Origin: Campylobacterales bacterium
GTDB lineage: Bacteria; Campylobacterota; Campylobacteria; Campylobacterales; QNZT01
Length of the DNA: 7,111 bases
Direction of reading: 5' to 3'
Assembly (NCBI GenBank): GCA_015662615.1
Contig: DQTU01000201.1
Span: 1 to 7,111 of the forward strand
Part shown: positions 6,159 through 7,111 of the stretch, in pieces
Position numbering within the stretch: position 1 is the first letter of the stretch
Layout of the letters: each line of letters begins with the position of its first letter
Notes under the pieces: generated by a model
What the model saw: only the letters and a program-made list of their open reading frames with translations
Told to the model about the DNA's origin: nothing
The model's database searches: none
Translations under genes and position numbers: made by a program

Positions 6159-6780
6159 TTTTGCTTCCTTTTGAAAATTTGACTTGTAAAAACCATAAAA
6201 GGAAAAAAGCCATCACTAGATAAAAGATAACTCTTACGATGTTTATCGTAGTTTTTGTTTCACTTCCAATGCTTGATTCCAATGTTATCCCGTAAGATTC
6301 TGCAATCATGTCGGTTAAGTCGGCATAGCCATTTAAAAAAGCTGCTGCTGTTGGGTCTGATTTTGATTTGTGTACAGTAAGTATTTTTGAAAAAGTTCCA
6401 CCAAAGGGGCTAAACATAGAATCCTCATCATACTTATCTTTCATATCAGGCGAAGAAAATAGTTGGTTTATACCGATATTTTCTCTATCCATATATTTTT
6501 TTGAAAAAATCCATAAAACATAAGGATTTTTCAACTCTTTTAAATAACTATCTTTAATTTCTAAAAATTGTTTTTGGTCAAGATGCTCTTTTGCTACAAT
6601 TACTGTAGATACACCTGTTTTTTGAAAAAGTTCTGTTCCCATCTCTTCAAGTTTATTTAATGCTTTATCACCGATATAACCATCGCCTTGATAAGTATAG
6701 CTTGCTTGAAGTGAAGTTGTAAAAATTATTGAAAGTATCAAAGCAGCAAATGCTGCTTTGATTGTATGTAGTGTTATCAC
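6151..6780 (-). CDS. Periplasmic C-tail-anchored protein, TPM-domain-like
   Basis: The 209-aa product has a signal peptide (residues 1-26, hydrophobic core AAFAALILSIIF, likely cleavage after SLQA), a periplasmic domain of about 150 residues, and a C-terminal membrane span (about 180-200) followed by a short basic tail. Residues of about 35-110, with LNKLEEMGTELFQKTGVSTVIVA in the first part and a YVLWIFS strand near 87-93, resemble the TPM (DUF477) fold, in which a helix is followed by a 'TG-hydrophobic strand'; this is a pattern-based guess. The GTG start is the first possible one, because an in-frame TAA, which is also the stop of the short upstream gene, lies one codon before it; only a weak AGG is present, so coupling to that gene is likely. 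Its position in a cbb3 oxidase cluster suggests an accessory role in oxidase biogenesis or envelope maintenance. I do not know a proven function. Confidence 0.75.
   Translation of the reverse strand: MITLHTIKAAFAALILSIIFTTSLQASYTYQGDGYIGDKALNKLEEMGTELFQKTGVSTVIVAKEHLDQKQFLEIKDSYLKELKNPYVLWIFSKKYMDRENIGINQLFSSPDMKDKYDEDSMFSPFGGTFSKILTVHKSKSDPTAAAFLNGYADLTDMIAESYGITLESSIGSETKTTINIVRVIFYLVMAFFLLWFLQVKFSKGSKSE
6165..6170 (-). promoter_or_regulatory. fixH ribosome binding site supporting a GTG start
   Basis: AAGGAA on the minus strand lies six bases before the GTG at 6158-6156, inside the end of the upstream gene. No ATG nearby has a comparable site, so the GTG start is preferred. Confidence 0.6.
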
Positions 6781-6783
6781 AAA

Positions 6784-6888
6784 TTAACCTACAAATAGGT
6801 GTGAACCTGGAGTGATAACAACCCAAGCTGTAAAAGCTGCCATAGCAGCCATCCCTAAACCGATTACATAAAATAATGCGTCTGCCAT
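6784..6888 (-). CDS. Tiny single-span membrane protein of the cco cluster (34 aa)
   Basis: This short gene encodes 34 residues, beginning MADALFYVIG and ending GSHLFVG. Nearly the whole chain is one hydrophobic alpha-helix (about residues 4-27, rich in Ala, Met, Val and Ile) with a short C-terminal tail; there is no charged residue except Asp3. A strong AAGGAG site (6895-6900) overlaps the preceding gene's stop. Two ATGs follow in tandem: the first (6891) is only three bases from the site, while the second (6888) is six bases away, so I choose the second; the alternative product is one Met longer. Gaps to its neighbours are 10 and 3 nt. Good translation signals and tight packing make it very likely to be real. 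By size and position it could be a small oxidase subunit or assembly peptide analogous to CcoQ, CcoM or CcoS, but I see no homology to any of them. Confidence 0.75.
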   Translation of the reverse strand: MADALFYVIGLGMAAMAAFTAWVVITPGSHLFVG

Positions 6889-6894
6889 CATCTA

Positions 6895-6900
6895 CTCCTT
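6895..6900 (-). promoter_or_regulatory. Strong ribosome binding site of the 34-aa gene
   Basis: AAGGAG on the minus strand overlaps the TAA of the DUF4006 gene (6901-6899). It is the best Shine-Dalgarno match in the window, decides between the two tandem ATGs, and is the main evidence that the tiny frame is translated. Confidence 0.7.
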
Positions 6901-7111
6901 ATTTATTTACCCGTTTGCCAGCGTTATCAACGCTATTGGCTTGGACACTTGTTGGATCTTGAATTTCATAGTAATTCGTTGCATTTTTTTGTTGTACATC
7001 AATCGCTAGGTATGTTAAAACACCTAGAATTGCAAGTAATAAAAGAGTTGCAAGAATACCACCTAAAAGACCATTAATGTTAAAACACATTCTTCTTGTT
7101 TTGTTTTCCAT
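6899..7111 (-). CDS. DUF4006 family small membrane protein
   Basis: The 70-residue product matches my memory of DUF4006, a family largely confined to Campylobacterota and found beside cytochrome cbb3 oxidase genes. It has a short basic N-terminus, then NINGLLGG leading into one membrane span (about residues 13-36, Leu-rich), followed by the characteristic QQK...NYYEIQDPTS segment (about 40-55) and a hydrophilic tail ending KRVNK. With a basic N-terminus the tail should face the periplasm. The ATG is the last codon of the window, so a longer N-terminus or the ribosome binding site cannot be checked; the length is nevertheless normal for the family. Function is unknown; context implies a cbb3 oxidase accessory role. 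The oxidase genes (ccoNOQP) are expected immediately upstream, beyond the right edge. Confidence 0.8.
   Translation of the reverse strand: MENKTRRMCFNINGLLGGILATLLLLAILGVLTYLAIDVQQKNATNYYEIQDPTSVQANSVDNAGKRVNK

Overview
The window is AT-rich and looks like a chromosomal segment of a Campylobacterota (epsilonproteobacterial) organism, most like the Sulfurimonas/Arcobacter/Campylobacter group. The case rests on a DUF4006-type protein and a FixH/CcoH protein in tandem (the usual tail of a ccoNOQP cytochrome cbb3 oxidase cluster in that phylum) followed by an AddB-AddA helicase-nuclease pair of the epsilonproteobacterial kind. The genus is an inference; no rRNA or other marker is present.

All recognisable genes are on the minus strand, so the biological reading order runs from right to left. 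At 7111-5670 there are four tightly packed membrane or periplasmic genes: a DUF4006 protein whose start codon is the last three bases of the window, a very short single-span membrane protein (34 aa), a 209-aa protein with a signal peptide and a C-terminal anchor that resembles the TPM fold, and FixH. The junctions are gaps of 10 and 3 nt and an 8-nt overlap, so they are almost certainly co-transcribed and probably translationally coupled. The oxidase genes themselves would lie just beyond the right edge.

At 5669-5400 there is a 270-bp element bounded by a perfect 33-bp inverted repeat. Its interior folds into two further long arms and a mini-hairpin, so about four fifths of its bases can pair. 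It looks like a non-autonomous, MITE-like mobile repeat, and it ends directly against the addB start codon. The addB ribosome binding site therefore lies inside the element's terminal repeat and can be sequestered by the other copy. This is the most unusual feature of the window.

At 5399-337 lie addB (780 aa) and addA (906 aa), joined by a one-base stop/start overlap (TAATG). Together they should form the heterodimeric double-strand-break resection enzyme: AddA carries the full set of UvrD-type helicase motifs plus a nuclease domain, and AddB carries a degenerate helicase fold plus a second nuclease domain with four iron-sulfur cysteines.

The left 336 bases hold no gene I can identify. One plus-strand reading frame (41-376) has a plausible helical, lysine-rich composition but starts with TTG and overlaps the end of addA tail to tail; it may be a small unknown gene, a decayed remnant or chance. 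I see no convincing rho-independent terminator after addA.
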